DNA of 34,389 nt from an uncultured bacterium. GTDB lineage: Bacteria; Pseudomonadota; Gammaproteobacteria; Burkholderiales; Burkholderiaceae_E. Positions 15,566 to 24,317 of the stretch are shown in pieces. Made by a program: the position numbers and the translations under genes. The notes beneath the pieces are model-generated. The model had not been told where the DNA came from. It made no database searches and saw only the letters and a list, made by a program, of their open reading frames with translations. The stretch's first letter is position 1. Every line of letters starts with the position of its first letter. Where the stretch lies: NCBI GenBank assembly GCA_903934795.1, contig CAIZPE010000208.1:1-34389 (forward strand). Direction: 5' to 3'.

Positions 15566-16324
15566 ATGGCCGGGCCTGCGCTGCTGGAGGTCACCGCGCT
15601 CGTCAAGCGCTTTGGTGCGCTCGCCGCCACCGACGGCGCGACCCTGAGCGTGAACAGCGGCGAGATCCACGCCCTGATCGGCCCGAACGGCGCCGGCAAG
15701 ACCAGTCTGCTGGCGCAGATCGCCGGCACGCTGTTGCCCGATGCCGGCTCCATCCGTTTCCAGGGCCACGAGATCGCGCGGCTGCCTGCCCATCGCCGGG
15801 TGCGCCTGGGGCTCGCCCGCTCGTTTCAGATCACCCGGCTGTTTCGTGGCCTGAGCGCACTGCAGAACGTGGCGCTGGCGGTGCAGGCGGCGCAGGGCTC
15901 GAGCCTGTCGTTCTGGCGCCCGGTGGCCCGCGAGTCGGCGTTGTTCGATCAGGCCCGCGCCGTGCTCGCGCAGGTCGGGCTCAGCGGGCGCGAGGCCAGC
16001 CTCAGCGACGATCTCTCCCATGGCGAGCAGCGGGCGCTGGAGGTCGCGCTGGCCCTGGCCACCGGCCCGCAGCTGCTCCTGCTCGACGAGCCGCTCGCGG
16101 GCATGGGCGCGCAGGAATCGGCCGCCATGGTCGCGCTGATCGAGCGCCTGAAGGGGCGAGCCACGGTGCTGCTGGTCGAGCACGACATGCAGGCCGTGTT
16201 CCAGCTTGCCGACCGGATCTCGGTGCTGGTCGGCGGCCGGGTGATCGCCTGCGGCACACCGGCCGAGATCCGCGCCGACCCGGCGGTGATCAGCGCCTAT
16301 CTGGGTGATGAGGCGCTCCCGTGA
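15566..16324 (+). CDS. livG: ABC transporter ATPase LivG
   Basis: The 252-residue ATPase shows Walker A GPNGAGKTS, Q-loop SFQITRLF, an ABC signature LSHGEQ, Walker B LLLLDEP and the H-loop in LLVEHDM. The signature has His where most LivG proteins have Tyr or Gly (LSYGEQ/LSGGQ). It energises the LivHM permease together with LivF. The gene begins 3 bases after livM and its stop overlaps the livF start codon. Confidence 0.95.
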   Translation: MAGPALLEVTALVKRFGALAATDGATLSVNSGEIHALIGPNGAGKTSLLAQIAGTLLPDAGSIRFQGHEIARLPAHRRVRLGLARSFQITRLFRGLSALQNVALAVQAAQGSSLSFWRPVARESALFDQARAVLAQVGLSGREASLSDDLSHGEQRALEVALALATGPQLLLLDEPLAGMGAQESAAMVALIERLKGRATVLLVEHDMQAVFQLADRISVLVGGRVIACGTPAEIRADPAVISAYLGDEALP

Positions 16325-17034
16325 ACGAGCCCTTGCTCAGTGTCCGTGGACTCGAGGTGGCCTATGGCCCGAGTCAGGTGCTCTTCGGCATCGATCTGGC
16401 CATGCAGGCCGGCGAGGTGGTGGGTCTGCTCGGGCGCAACGGCATGGGCAAGACCACCCTGATCCGCGCGCTGATCGGGCAGCTGGCGCACAAGGCGGGC
16501 GAGGTGCGCTTTGCCGGGCAGACGCTGCACTCGCCCGGGTCCGACCGCATTGCCCGATTGGGCGTGGCGGTGGTCCCGGAAGGCCGTCAGGTCTTTCCGA
16601 ATCTGTCGGTGCACGAGCACCTCAGTGCGTTTGCCGCCAATCGCAGCGGTGCGGCCCAACCCTGGGACGCGTCGCGCGTGTACCGGCTGTTTCCTCGCCT
16701 GGCCGAGCGGCGCGACAATCTCGGCAACCAGTTGTCGGGTGGCGAGCAGCAGATGCTCGCGATCGGCCGCGCGCTGGTCACCAACCCGCGGCTGCTGATC
16801 CTCGACGAGGCCACCGAAGGGCTCGCCCCGCTGATCCGCGAGGAGATCTGGGCTTGCCTGGCCGCCCTGCGAAGCAGCGGGCAGACCATCCTGGTGGTCG
16901 ACAAGTACGTCAATCGCCTGATCGGCCTGGCTGACCGCCATGTGATCCTGTCGCGCGGCCGGGTGGCCTGGAGCGGCAGCTCGGCGGCCCTCGACGCCGA
17001 CCGGACCCTCTGGAGCACCTACCTCAGTCTCTGA
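16321..17034 (+). CDS. livF: ABC transporter ATPase LivF
   Basis: The 237-residue ATPase has Walker A GRNGMGKTT, signature LSGGEQ and Walker B LLILDEA. It starts at GTG 16321, overlapping the livG stop as GTGA. Where the H-loop histidine would be, the sequence reads ILVVDKYVNRL. LivF proteins usually have VEQN there, so they already lack the histidine; this one has Lys. The ATPase pair therefore probably hydrolyses ATP mainly at one site. This VDK variant seems to be a LivF subgroup, from memory rather than from a search. The alcohol dehydrogenase gene follows after 9 bases. Confidence 0.94.
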   Translation: MNEPLLSVRGLEVAYGPSQVLFGIDLAMQAGEVVGLLGRNGMGKTTLIRALIGQLAHKAGEVRFAGQTLHSPGSDRIARLGVAVVPEGRQVFPNLSVHEHLSAFAANRSGAAQPWDASRVYRLFPRLAERRDNLGNQLSGGEQQMLAIGRALVTNPRLLILDEATEGLAPLIREEIWACLAALRSSGQTILVVDKYVNRLIGLADRHVILSRGRVAWSGSSAALDADRTLWSTYLSL

Positions 17035-17043
17035 AAGATCCTC

Positions 17044-18174
17044 ATGCCCGTTCTCACGTACCTGACCACCACCCACTTCGATGTCGGCGCCATCAAGGTG
17101 CTGCCCAACGAGTTCCGTCGCCTGGGCATCACCCGCCCGCTGTTCGTCACCGATGTCGGGGTGCGCGCCGCCGGCCTGCTCGATCGGGTGCTCGCGGCCG
17201 TGCCCGATTCGGCCGGCGCCCCCGTCTTCGACGGCACGCCGGGCAATCCCACCGAAAGCGCCACGCTGCAGGCGCTGGCCCTCTACCGCGCCGAGCGCTG
17301 CGATGGCGTGGTCTGCCTTGGCGGCGGCTCATCCATGGACCTGGGCAAGGCCGTGGCGCTGCTCGCGGTCTCGGGCGAGCCGCTTGCGCAGTACGACCCG
17401 ATGCAGGGTGGCGGCAAGAAGGTCCGTGGCGTTGCCCCCGTGATCTGCGTGCCCACCACCGCAGGCACCGGCAGCGAGGTGTCGGTGGGCTTCGTGATCA
17501 TCCTCGAGGACGGCCGCAAGCTCACCTTCGCCAGCCCGCAGTTCATCCCGCGATCGGCAGTCTGCGATCCCGAGCTCACGCTCGGGCTGCCGCCGCGCAT
17601 GACCGCCGCCACCGGCATGGATGCGATCACCCATTGCATCGAGGCCGTGCTCGCGCCCACCGTGAACCCGCCCGCCGATGGCATCGGTCTGGACGGGCTT
17701 CGCCGCGGCTGGCGCGCCATCGAGGCCGCGGTGGCGAATGGCACCACCGACCGGCAGGCCCGCTGGGAGATGATGATGGCGTCCACCGAGGGTGCGCTTG
17801 CCTTCGTGAAGGGTCTGGGCGCGGTGCATGCCATGAGCCACGCCGTGGGGCGGCGTCATGACCTCAAGGCGCACCACGGCACGCTCAATGCGCTGATCCT
17901 GCCGGCGGTGCTGCGCTTCAATGCTGCCGTCTGCGTCGAGAAGTACGAGCGGCTGCGTCAGGCCATGGGCCTGGATGCCGGCGCCGACATCGCGGCCGCG
18001 GTGGCCCGGCGCAATGCCGACATCGGCCTGCCGAGCGGCCTGTCCGCGATCGGCGTCACCCGCGAGATGATCCCCGACCTGGTACCGCATGCCCTGGCCG
18101 ACCTGGCGCACTTCGGCAACCCGCGCAAGGCCACGGCCGAGGAATACGCCCAGCTCTTCATCGAATCGCTCTGA
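17044..18174 (+). CDS. Iron-containing (group III) alcohol dehydrogenase
   Basis: Enzymes of this family interconvert alcohols and aldehydes or ketones with NAD(P), and some are maleylacetate reductases. The 376-residue protein has the nucleotide-binding GGGSSMDLGKA (residues 93-103), PTTAGTGSEVS (137-147) and a metal site made of Asp193, His197 (GMDAITHCIEA), His262 (AVHAMSHAVG) and His278 (AHHGTLNAL). PTTAGTGSE points to a general alcohol dehydrogenase rather than to maleylacetate reductase. It follows livF closely and precedes an acyl-CoA synthetase, so it may act on an alcohol, aldehyde or hydroxyacid in the same pathway. The substrate is unknown. Confidence 0.9.
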   Translation: MPVLTYLTTTHFDVGAIKVLPNEFRRLGITRPLFVTDVGVRAAGLLDRVLAAVPDSAGAPVFDGTPGNPTESATLQALALYRAERCDGVVCLGGGSSMDLGKAVALLAVSGEPLAQYDPMQGGGKKVRGVAPVICVPTTAGTGSEVSVGFVIILEDGRKLTFASPQFIPRSAVCDPELTLGLPPRMTAATGMDAITHCIEAVLAPTVNPPADGIGLDGLRRGWRAIEAAVANGTTDRQARWEMMMASTEGALAFVKGLGAVHAMSHAVGRRHDLKAHHGTLNALILPAVLRFNAAVCVEKYERLRQAMGLDAGADIAAAVARRNADIGLPSGLSAIGVTREMIPDLVPHALADLAHFGNPRKATAEEYAQLFIESL

Positions 18175-18218
18175 TCGGCTGTCCGCCCGCCCACTTGCCC
18201 ATCGTGGAGAGCCCCTGC

Positions 18219-19850
18219 ATGGACTGGACCACCGCCACCATCGGCCAGGCGCTGCGGGATACCGCGGTGCGTACCCCCGAGCGCATCGCGGTCACCGGCC
18301 TGGGTCGCCGGCTGAGCTTCGCGGCGCTCGATCGCGATGCCGACAGGCTGGCGCACGGCCTGGCCGCGCTCGGGGTTGCCCGCGGTGACAGCGTGGCCCT
18401 GTGGATGACCAACTGCCCCGACTGGGTGTCGGTCTGGATGGCCTGCGTGAGGCTGGGGGCCATGCTCGTACCGGTCAACACCCGCTTCAAGCCCGACGAG
18501 GTGGCCTACATCCTGCGGCAGTCCGACGCACGGGTGCTGATCGGCATGGACCGCTTCTGGGACATCGATTACGCGGGCATGATCGACGGGCTGGTTCCGA
18601 CGCTGGCCGCCAGCACGCCAGGCAGGCTGCAGGACCCGCAACTGCCCGAGTTGCGCGCGGTGGTCTGGTGGGAGGCGGTTTCGCGCCCCGGGTGCACGCA
18701 CCTGCAGGCCGTGCGCGAGGAGGGCGAGCAGCGCCTGGCCCGCGGGGCCTCGCTCGCGCCCGAGCAACCCGAAGACCCGGTCATCATCGTCTACACCTCG
18801 GGTACCACCGGACACCCCAAGGGTGCTGTGCACGGCCATCGGGTGATGCGCAATGCCGCCAATGTGGCGCGGGTGATGCGCATCGGCCCTCAGGACATCA
18901 TCCTCGGACACATGCCCTTCTATCATGTGGCCGGCGCCTTCACGGCGGTGATTCCGATGGTGATGCTCGGCTGCACGCTGGTCACCCTGGCGCAGTGGGT
19001 GCCCGACGAAGCGCTCGACACCATCGAGCGGGAGCGGGTGACCATCTTCGGCGGCATCCCTACCCACTTCATCGATTGCCTGGATGCGATCCGGCGCCGA
19101 CCTCGTGATGTCTCCTGCCTGCGCTCGGCGTGGATCGGTGGCGCGCCGGTCACGCCCGATGTCGCGCTGGCAGCCCGCGCCGAACTCGGGCTGCAATCCC
19201 TGCAGGCGGTCTATGGCATGACCGAGACCACCGCGGCCACGGTCTTCAGCGAGCATGATGCGCCGCTGTCGGTGCTTTGCGAGAACAAGGGGCGGCCGAT
19301 CGGCGAGTTCGAGGTGGCAGTCTGCGACCCGGCCACCGGCGCGCCCCGCCCGATGGGCGAGGTGGGCGAAGTCCGGGTGCGTGGTCATCTGGTCATGCAG
19401 GGCTACTACCGCAACCCGCAGGCCACGGCCGAGGCGATCACCCCCGAAGGCTGGTTTCGCACCGGCGACCTCGGCCAGTTCGACGCCGAGGGCTATCTGA
19501 AGATCACCGGGCGTCTGAAGGAGATGTTCATCGTCGGCGGCTCCAATGCCTATCCGGCCGAGATCGAGCGCCTGCTGCAGGCGCTGCCCGAGATCCGGCA
19601 GGCGGTGGTGGTGGGCGTGCCCGATCGGCGCCTGGGCGAGGTGGGGTTCGCGTTTCTGCAATTGCACGAGGGCGCCACGCTCGATGCGGCGGGGCTGCGC
19701 GAGCGCTGCCGCGGGCAGATGGCCGACTACAAGGTGCCGCGCCATGTGGCGGTGCTGCCCGACTTCCCGCGCACCTCCACCGGGAAGATCCAGCGCGCAG
19801 TGCTGCAGGCCCAGGCCCGCGAGCAGGTAGGGCAGGGCGGGGGCGGCTGA
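18219..19850 (+). CDS. Acyl-CoA synthetase (AMP-forming)
   Basis: The enzyme activates a carboxylic acid to its CoA thioester through an acyl-adenylate. The 543-residue sequence has the P-loop-like YTSGTTGHPKG (residues 192-202), the adenine-binding region QAVYGMTETTAA, GWFRTGDLGQFD and the C-terminal catalytic lysine in PRTSTGKIQR. ATG 18219 has GGAGAG 8 bases upstream; an in-frame TTG at 18195 precedes that site and is less likely. It looks like a medium-chain or aryl-acid ligase; specificity is not readable. It is on the plus strand after the alcohol dehydrogenase and faces the racemase gene tail-to-tail. Confidence 0.92.
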   Translation: MDWTTATIGQALRDTAVRTPERIAVTGLGRRLSFAALDRDADRLAHGLAALGVARGDSVALWMTNCPDWVSVWMACVRLGAMLVPVNTRFKPDEVAYILRQSDARVLIGMDRFWDIDYAGMIDGLVPTLAASTPGRLQDPQLPELRAVVWWEAVSRPGCTHLQAVREEGEQRLARGASLAPEQPEDPVIIVYTSGTTGHPKGAVHGHRVMRNAANVARVMRIGPQDIILGHMPFYHVAGAFTAVIPMVMLGCTLVTLAQWVPDEALDTIERERVTIFGGIPTHFIDCLDAIRRRPRDVSCLRSAWIGGAPVTPDVALAARAELGLQSLQAVYGMTETTAATVFSEHDAPLSVLCENKGRPIGEFEVAVCDPATGAPRPMGEVGEVRVRGHLVMQGYYRNPQATAEAITPEGWFRTGDLGQFDAEGYLKITGRLKEMFIVGGSNAYPAEIERLLQALPEIRQAVVVGVPDRRLGEVGFAFLQLHEGATLDAAGLRERCRGQMADYKVPRHVAVLPDFPRTSTGKIQRAVLQAQAREQVGQGGGG

Positions 19851-19931
19851 GGCGCCGGGGCGCGCGCCTCGCCGGCACGCAGGCGGCCCGCGTCCGAGCC
19901 TCAGCGCCGGCGATCCCGCGACCCCCCGGCT

Positions 19932-21041
19932 TCAGCCGCCGGCGCGCACACCCCAGTCGCGCAGGATTTCATCGCCATGCTGGCCGCTGGCCGGCTGCGA
20001 GTGGCGGATGCCCGAGGGCGTACGGCTGAAGCGCGGCGCCGGGCCGGGCTGCACCACGCCATCGATGGTCACGAAGGTGCCGCGCGCGGCCATGTGCGGA
20101 TGCGAGGGCGCCTCGCCCATGGTGAGCACCGGCGCGAAGCAGGCATCCGAGCCTTCCAGGATCGCGCACCACTGGGCGAGGGTCTTGCTGCGGAAGGTCT
20201 CGGTGAAAGCGGTGCGGATGGTCGGCCAGCCGCTGCGATCGTTCTGCGGGGGCAGGCCGGCGCCGGCCAGACCCATCTTCTGCAGCAGCTCCTCGTAGAA
20301 CTTCGCCTCGATGGCCGCCACCGATACCGGCTTGTCATCGGCGGTGAGATAGACCCCGTACCAGGGCGCCCCGCCGTCGAGGATGTTGTCCTCGCGCTTG
20401 TCGGTCCAGCGCCCGGCGGCGCGCAGGCCGTAGATGCTCGACATCAGCAGCGCCGCGCCATCGACCATGGCCGCGTCCACGACCTGCCCCTTGCCGGAGC
20501 GGCCGGCCTCATAGACCGCGGCGAGCAGCCCCATGGCCAGCAGCATGCCGCCGCCGCCGAAGTCGCCCACGAGGTTGAGCGGCGGCGACGGCACGCCATC
20601 GGCCGGACCGATGGCTGCCAGCACGCCGGTAAGCGCGATGTAGTTGATGTCGTGGCCGGCCGCCTTGGCCATCGGGCCTTCCTGGCCCCAGCCGGTCATG
20701 CGACCGAACACCAGCCGTGGGTTGAGCGCAAGACACTGATCGGGCCCCAGACCGAGGCGTTCCATCACGCCGGGCCGGAAGCCCTCGACCAGCACATCGG
20801 CCTGCGCGATCAGGCCACGCAGCGTGGCCAGGTCACCGGCGGCCTTCACGTCGAGCGCGATCGAGCGCCGGCCACGCCCGAGCACCCCGAAGCGCTGATC
20901 CACCGGGATGCCGAGGTCGGAGGACTCCTTGCGGTCGACCCGCACCACATCGGCGCCCATGTCGGCGAGCATCATCGCGCAGAACGGCCCGGGCCCGATG
21001 CCCGCGATCTCGACAACCTTCAAGCCTGCCAGTGGTCCCAT
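19932..21041 (-). CDS. Alpha-methylacyl-CoA racemase (CoA-transferase III family)
   Basis: This family includes CoA transferases and alpha-methylacyl-CoA racemases. The 369-residue protein opens [20 protein letters not shown] and has [11 protein letters not shown] (His130) and [10 protein letters not shown] (Asp160). In the Mycobacterium tuberculosis racemase, a His in GHDINY and an Asp in GDFGGG form the acid-base pair, and both are present here. A CoA-transferase would have its catalytic Asp elsewhere. So epimerisation of the 2-methyl carbon of a CoA thioester is the likely reaction. ATG 21041 is chosen because the protein starts at the conserved [11 protein letters not shown] with GGGGATG upstream; ATG 21074 adds 11 residues. 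It is divergent from the second CoA ligase. Confidence 0.9.
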   Translation of the reverse strand: MGPLAGLKVVEIAGIGPGPFCAMMLADMGADVVRVDRKESSDLGIPVDQRFGVLGRGRRSIALDVKAAGDLATLRGLIAQADVLVEGFRPGVMERLGLGPDQCLALNPRLVFGRMTGWGQEGPMAKAAGHDINYIALTGVLAAIGPADGVPSPPLNLVGDFGGGGMLLAMGLLAAVYEAGRSGKGQVVDAAMVDGAALLMSSIYGLRAAGRWTDKREDNILDGGAPWYGVYLTADDKPVSVAAIEAKFYEELLQKMGLAGAGLPPQNDRSGWPTIRTAFTETFRSKTLAQWCAILEGSDACFAPVLTMGEAPSHPHMAARGTFVTIDGVVQPGPAPRFSRTPSGIRHSQPASGQHGDEILRDWGVRAGG

Positions 21042-21169
21042 GTCAGCATCCCCGGTTATTGACGAGGCCGCCACGGACCCCGTGTCCGCAGCCGAGCGCC
21101 GCCCTGATGGCGGCGATCGTGCCGTGTTTCACGGCCGGCCGCCATCGCAGGGGCGGGGGTTCCCGGAAT

Positions 21170-21198
21170 TTGGCCGGCCCGCGCGTGTCGTTCAGAAT
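21170..21198 (+). promoter_or_regulatory. Possible promoter of the second CoA ligase gene
   Basis: TTGGCC (21170-21175), a 17-base spacer and CAGAAT (21193-21198) make a fair sigma-70 promoter. It would place the RNA start about 30 bases before ATG 21235, which has GCAGGAG before it. The other half of the 193-base divergent region, toward the racemase, shows no clear element. Confidence 0.4.
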
Positions 21199-21234
21199 CG
21201 CGTCGATCCGAAGCCTTCCCGCAGGAGATCCTCC

Positions 21235-22905
21235 ATGACAGCTTCCGCCCTGGCGATTGAGGTTGCCGCCGCCCCCGAGCGCCCCGAAACCACCGATCCG
21301 CGCATCCCGGCACGCGACCAGGTGGTCACCCGCGCGCTCATGGAGCGGTGGGTTCGCGAGTGCCCCGACAAGGTCTTCATCGAGTTCGGCGATGACGGCG
21401 AGCGCTGGACCTACCGCCACTTCCGCGACCTGATCGTCCAGACCGCGCTGGGTCTGCAGCGCCTGGGTGTGGCCCAGGGCGATCATGTGCTGGTCTGGTT
21501 GCCGAACAGCCGCGAGCATCTGCGGGTGTTCTTCGCCCTGAATTACCTGGGCGCGGTGTTCGTGCCGATCAACACCGCCTACAAGGGCGCGCTGCTCGCC
21601 CATGTGATCGAGAACTCCGATGCTCGCCTGGCGATCGTGCATGCTGATCTGGCACCGCGCATGACCGGCATCGGGCTGGCGGCGCTCACCGACGCGGTGG
21701 TGGTGGGCGAGCGCGTCGCGTGCCCCGGTCTGCGCACCCATCACTACGCCGATGTCCTGCTGCCCACCCACGGTCGCCTCGAACCGCCGGCACGCCCGAT
21801 CGAGCCCTGGGATCCGCAATCGATCATCTACACCTCGGGAACCACCGGCCCGTCCAAGGGGGTGCTCTCCAGCTATCTGCACATCTACACGAATGCCGGG
21901 CCGCAGACCTGGCCCTGCGTCACCGGCGAAGACCGCTTCCTGGTGAACATGCCGCTTTTCCACATCGGTGGCATGGGCGTGGTCTTCGTGATGTTCGTGC
22001 GCGGTGGCTCGGTGGCCTTCGTCGATCGCTTCGACACCGCGAGCTTTCTCGACACGGTGCGCCGCACCGGCACCACCGCCACCTTCCTGCTCGGTGTGAT
22101 GGCAAGTTTCCTGGAGAAACTGCCGCCGAAAGCCGACGATGCCGACACGCCGCTGCGGCTTGCCTTCATGGTGCCGCTGGCCGGCGACATCGCCGCGTTC
22201 TCGCGCCGCTTCGGCTGCGAGATCTACACGATCTTCAACATGACCGAGATCTCCACGCCGATCATCTCCGAGCCCAACCCGCTGGTGCGCGGCACCTGCG
22301 GCCGCAAGCGCGAAGGGGTTGATGTCCGGCTGGTCGATGACAACGACTGCGAGGTGCCCGATGGCACGGTGGGCGAGATGATCGTGCGCACCGACCGGCC
22401 CTGGGGCATGAACAGCGGCTACCACAAGAACCCGAAGGCCACCGCCGAGGCGTGGCGCAACGGCTGGTTCCACACCGGCGACTCCTTCCGGCGCGATGCC
22501 CAGGGCTACTACTACTTCGTCGATCGCAAGAAGGACGCGATCCGCCGCCGCGGCGAGAACATCTCCTCCTTCGAGGTGGAGGCCGACGTGCAGGCCTTCC
22601 CGGCGGTTCGCGAGGTGGCTGCTATCGGCGTACCCAACGAGATGAGCGAAGAGGATGTGCTGGTGGTGGTGGCCCCGATGCAGGGCGCCAGCCTCGATCC
22701 CGCCGAGCTGATCGCCTTCCTGCGCGAACGCATGGCCCACTTCATGGTGCCGCGCTATGTGCGGGTGGTGGCCGAACTGCCCAAGACGCCGAGCAACAAG
22801 GTCATGAAGGCCGAACTGCGGCGCGAGGGCGTCACCGCCGACACCTGGGACCGCGAGCGCGCTGGCATCGCCGTGCGCTCCGACCGCTTCCAGCGGGCGG
22901 GTTGA
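21235..22905 (+). CDS. AMP-forming acyl-CoA ligase, CaiC-like
   Basis: The 556-residue enzyme has YTSGTTGPSKG, the adenine-binding TIFNMTEIST, GWFHTGDSFRRDAQGYYYFV and the C-terminal lysine in TPSNKVMKAEL. The DRKKDAIRRRGENISSFEVE stretch is typical of crotonobetaine/carnitine-CoA ligase-like proteins. It would activate a carboxylic acid in the same pathway as the first ligase, perhaps a later acid in the route or a different substrate. It starts at ATG 21235 after GCAGGAG. The Rieske oxygenase follows after 103 bases. Confidence 0.92.
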   Translation: MTASALAIEVAAAPERPETTDPRIPARDQVVTRALMERWVRECPDKVFIEFGDDGERWTYRHFRDLIVQTALGLQRLGVAQGDHVLVWLPNSREHLRVFFALNYLGAVFVPINTAYKGALLAHVIENSDARLAIVHADLAPRMTGIGLAALTDAVVVGERVACPGLRTHHYADVLLPTHGRLEPPARPIEPWDPQSIIYTSGTTGPSKGVLSSYLHIYTNAGPQTWPCVTGEDRFLVNMPLFHIGGMGVVFVMFVRGGSVAFVDRFDTASFLDTVRRTGTTATFLLGVMASFLEKLPPKADDADTPLRLAFMVPLAGDIAAFSRRFGCEIYTIFNMTEISTPIISEPNPLVRGTCGRKREGVDVRLVDDNDCEVPDGTVGEMIVRTDRPWGMNSGYHKNPKATAEAWRNGWFHTGDSFRRDAQGYYYFVDRKKDAIRRRGENISSFEVEADVQAFPAVREVAAIGVPNEMSEEDVLVVVAPMQGASLDPAELIAFLRERMAHFMVPRYVRVVAELPKTPSNKVMKAELRREGVTADTWDRERAGIAVRSDRFQRAG

Positions 22906-22919
22906 ACCTCTGCGGGACG

Positions 22920-22977
22920 GGTAGCCCGCCCGACCCGGAAGGCCCGTCGAAGCAAGGCCGGCCTCGGCCCGGCTACC
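22920..22977 (+). repeat. Inverted repeat before the Rieske oxygenase gene
   Basis: GGTAGCC (22920-22926) and GGCTACC (22971-22977) are perfect inverted repeats 44 bases apart, with GC-rich sequence between them that can pair further (GGCC repeats). The right arm overlaps TACCAT (22974-22979), a possible -10 box for the oxygenase operon, and the start codon lies 30 bases on. It may be a stem at the end of the ligase transcript or a binding site at the oxygenase promoter. Confidence 0.3.
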
Positions 22978-23008
22978 ATTAGGGGTTTCGCGCCTCCAAG
23001 GATTGCCC

Positions 23009-24316
23009 ATGAATCTACAGGCCCTGGTCGAGCCCGACCGCGTCCACCGCAGCGTCTACACCGACCCCGCCATCGTCGATCTCGAGATGGAGCGCATCTT
23101 CGAGCAGGCGTGGGTCTACTGCGGCCATGAGAGCCAGGTGCCGCGCGCCGGCGACTACCACACCCTCACCATCGGCCGTCAACCGATGATCATGGTGCGC
23201 GATCGCGACGGCTCGGTGCGGGTGCTCTACAACCGCTGCCCGCATCGCGGCGTGCAGCTGTGCGGCAACCAGAGCGGCAACACCGGCACCGGCTTCGTGT
23301 GCTCCTACCATGCCTGGTCCTTCCACCTCGACGGCCGTCTGCGCGCGCTGCCGCTGGCCAGGGGCTACGAGGGCACCCGCATGAATCGCGACAACCCCGA
23401 TTGCCATGTGAAGCGGGCCGCGCGGGTCGACAGCTATCGCGGCTTCGTGTTTGCCAGCCTTGCCGACGACGGCCCTTCGTTGCGCGAGTTCCTTGGCGAA
23501 GCCAGGGTGGCCTTCGACGACATGTGCGACCGCTCGCCGGTGGGCGAGGTCGAGGTCGTGCCCTACTGCCACCGGGTCATGCAGCACTCGAACTGGAAGT
23601 TCTTCATGGAGAACCAGCTCGACGCGCTGCACCCCTCGGTCACCCATCAGTCCACCGGCGTGCCCGCGCGTCGGGTCGAGAACCGCATCCGTGCCGAGGG
23701 CGGCACGCCGCCGCTGCACTTCCACTACCTGTCGGCCTTCGCGTCGAGCTTCGACCAGTGGGATTCGGTGCAGACGGTCAATTTCCCGCATGGCCACGGC
23801 ATCCTCAAGGGCTACATGGGCCTTCGTCCCACCGACCCTGACACGCTCGCCCATGAGGCGCTGCTGCGCGAGGCCTATGGCGAGGCGCGCACCGAGGAAT
23901 ACCTCTCGCGCAACATCCACCATGTGCTGATCTATCCCTACCTCTCGGTGCAGTCGCCGCTGCAACAGCTGCGCTGCCTGCGGCCGGTGGCGGCGGATCG
24001 CACCCTTTCCGAGATCTGGCATTTCCGGCTGAAGGGCGTGCCCGAGGCGATCTACCGGCGGTCGATGTGGTACTTCAACCTGGTCAACTCGCCCGCCACG
24101 CCGATCAATGCCGACGATCTCGAGAACTGGACCAAGGCGCAGTGGGGCCTGCAGTCGCAGGGCGGCGAGTGGGTCAGCCTGCACCGTGATGCCGGTGGCG
24201 ACACCGAGGTCGACGGGGTGCTGATGTCCAACCATGGCACCTCGGAGGTGGTGATGCGCAACCAGTTCCGGGCCTGGTCCGACTACATGGGCGCCGATGG
24301 CGCCGCGGAGGCCTGA
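23009..24316 (+). CDS. Rieske ring-hydroxylating oxygenase, alpha subunit
   Basis: This is the catalytic subunit of a two-subunit aromatic-ring dioxygenase that adds O2 across a ring. The 435-residue protein carries the Rieske [2Fe-2S] ligands CPHR (Cys77, His79) and CSYH (Cys98, His101). The mononuclear iron site has Asp205, His208 and His213 in QLDALHPSVTH; Asp370 (DDLENW) is the likely third iron ligand. ATG 23009 is preceded by AAGGA. No ferredoxin or reductase gene is in the window, so electrons must come from proteins encoded elsewhere. The adjacent CoA ligases suggest that the substrate could be an aromatic acid or its CoA thioester. Confidence 0.95.
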   Translation: MNLQALVEPDRVHRSVYTDPAIVDLEMERIFEQAWVYCGHESQVPRAGDYHTLTIGRQPMIMVRDRDGSVRVLYNRCPHRGVQLCGNQSGNTGTGFVCSYHAWSFHLDGRLRALPLARGYEGTRMNRDNPDCHVKRAARVDSYRGFVFASLADDGPSLREFLGEARVAFDDMCDRSPVGEVEVVPYCHRVMQHSNWKFFMENQLDALHPSVTHQSTGVPARRVENRIRAEGGTPPLHFHYLSAFASSFDQWDSVQTVNFPHGHGILKGYMGLRPTDPDTLAHEALLREAYGEARTEEYLSRNIHHVLIYPYLSVQSPLQQLRCLRPVAADRTLSEIWHFRLKGVPEAIYRRSMWYFNLVNSPATPINADDLENWTKAQWGLQSQGGEWVSLHRDAGGDTEVDGVLMSNHGTSEVVMRNQFRAWSDYMGADGAAEA

Positions 24317-24317
24317 G

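Noticed and set aside
17044-18174. Maleylacetate reductase as the identity of the iron alcohol dehydrogenase
   Set aside because: The PTTAGTGSEVS motif fits ordinary iron alcohol dehydrogenases better, and no ring-cleavage or chlorocatechol genes are nearby.
19851-19931. Bidirectional terminator between the first CoA ligase and the racemase
   Set aside because: The sequence is rich in GC with only short stems (5 bp, GCCGG/CCGGC) and no T-run, so no single hairpin stands out.
23009-24316. Carnitine oxygenase (CntA-like) because a CaiC-like ligase is adjacent
   Set aside because: CntA works without a beta subunit, whereas a clear beta subunit gene follows here.
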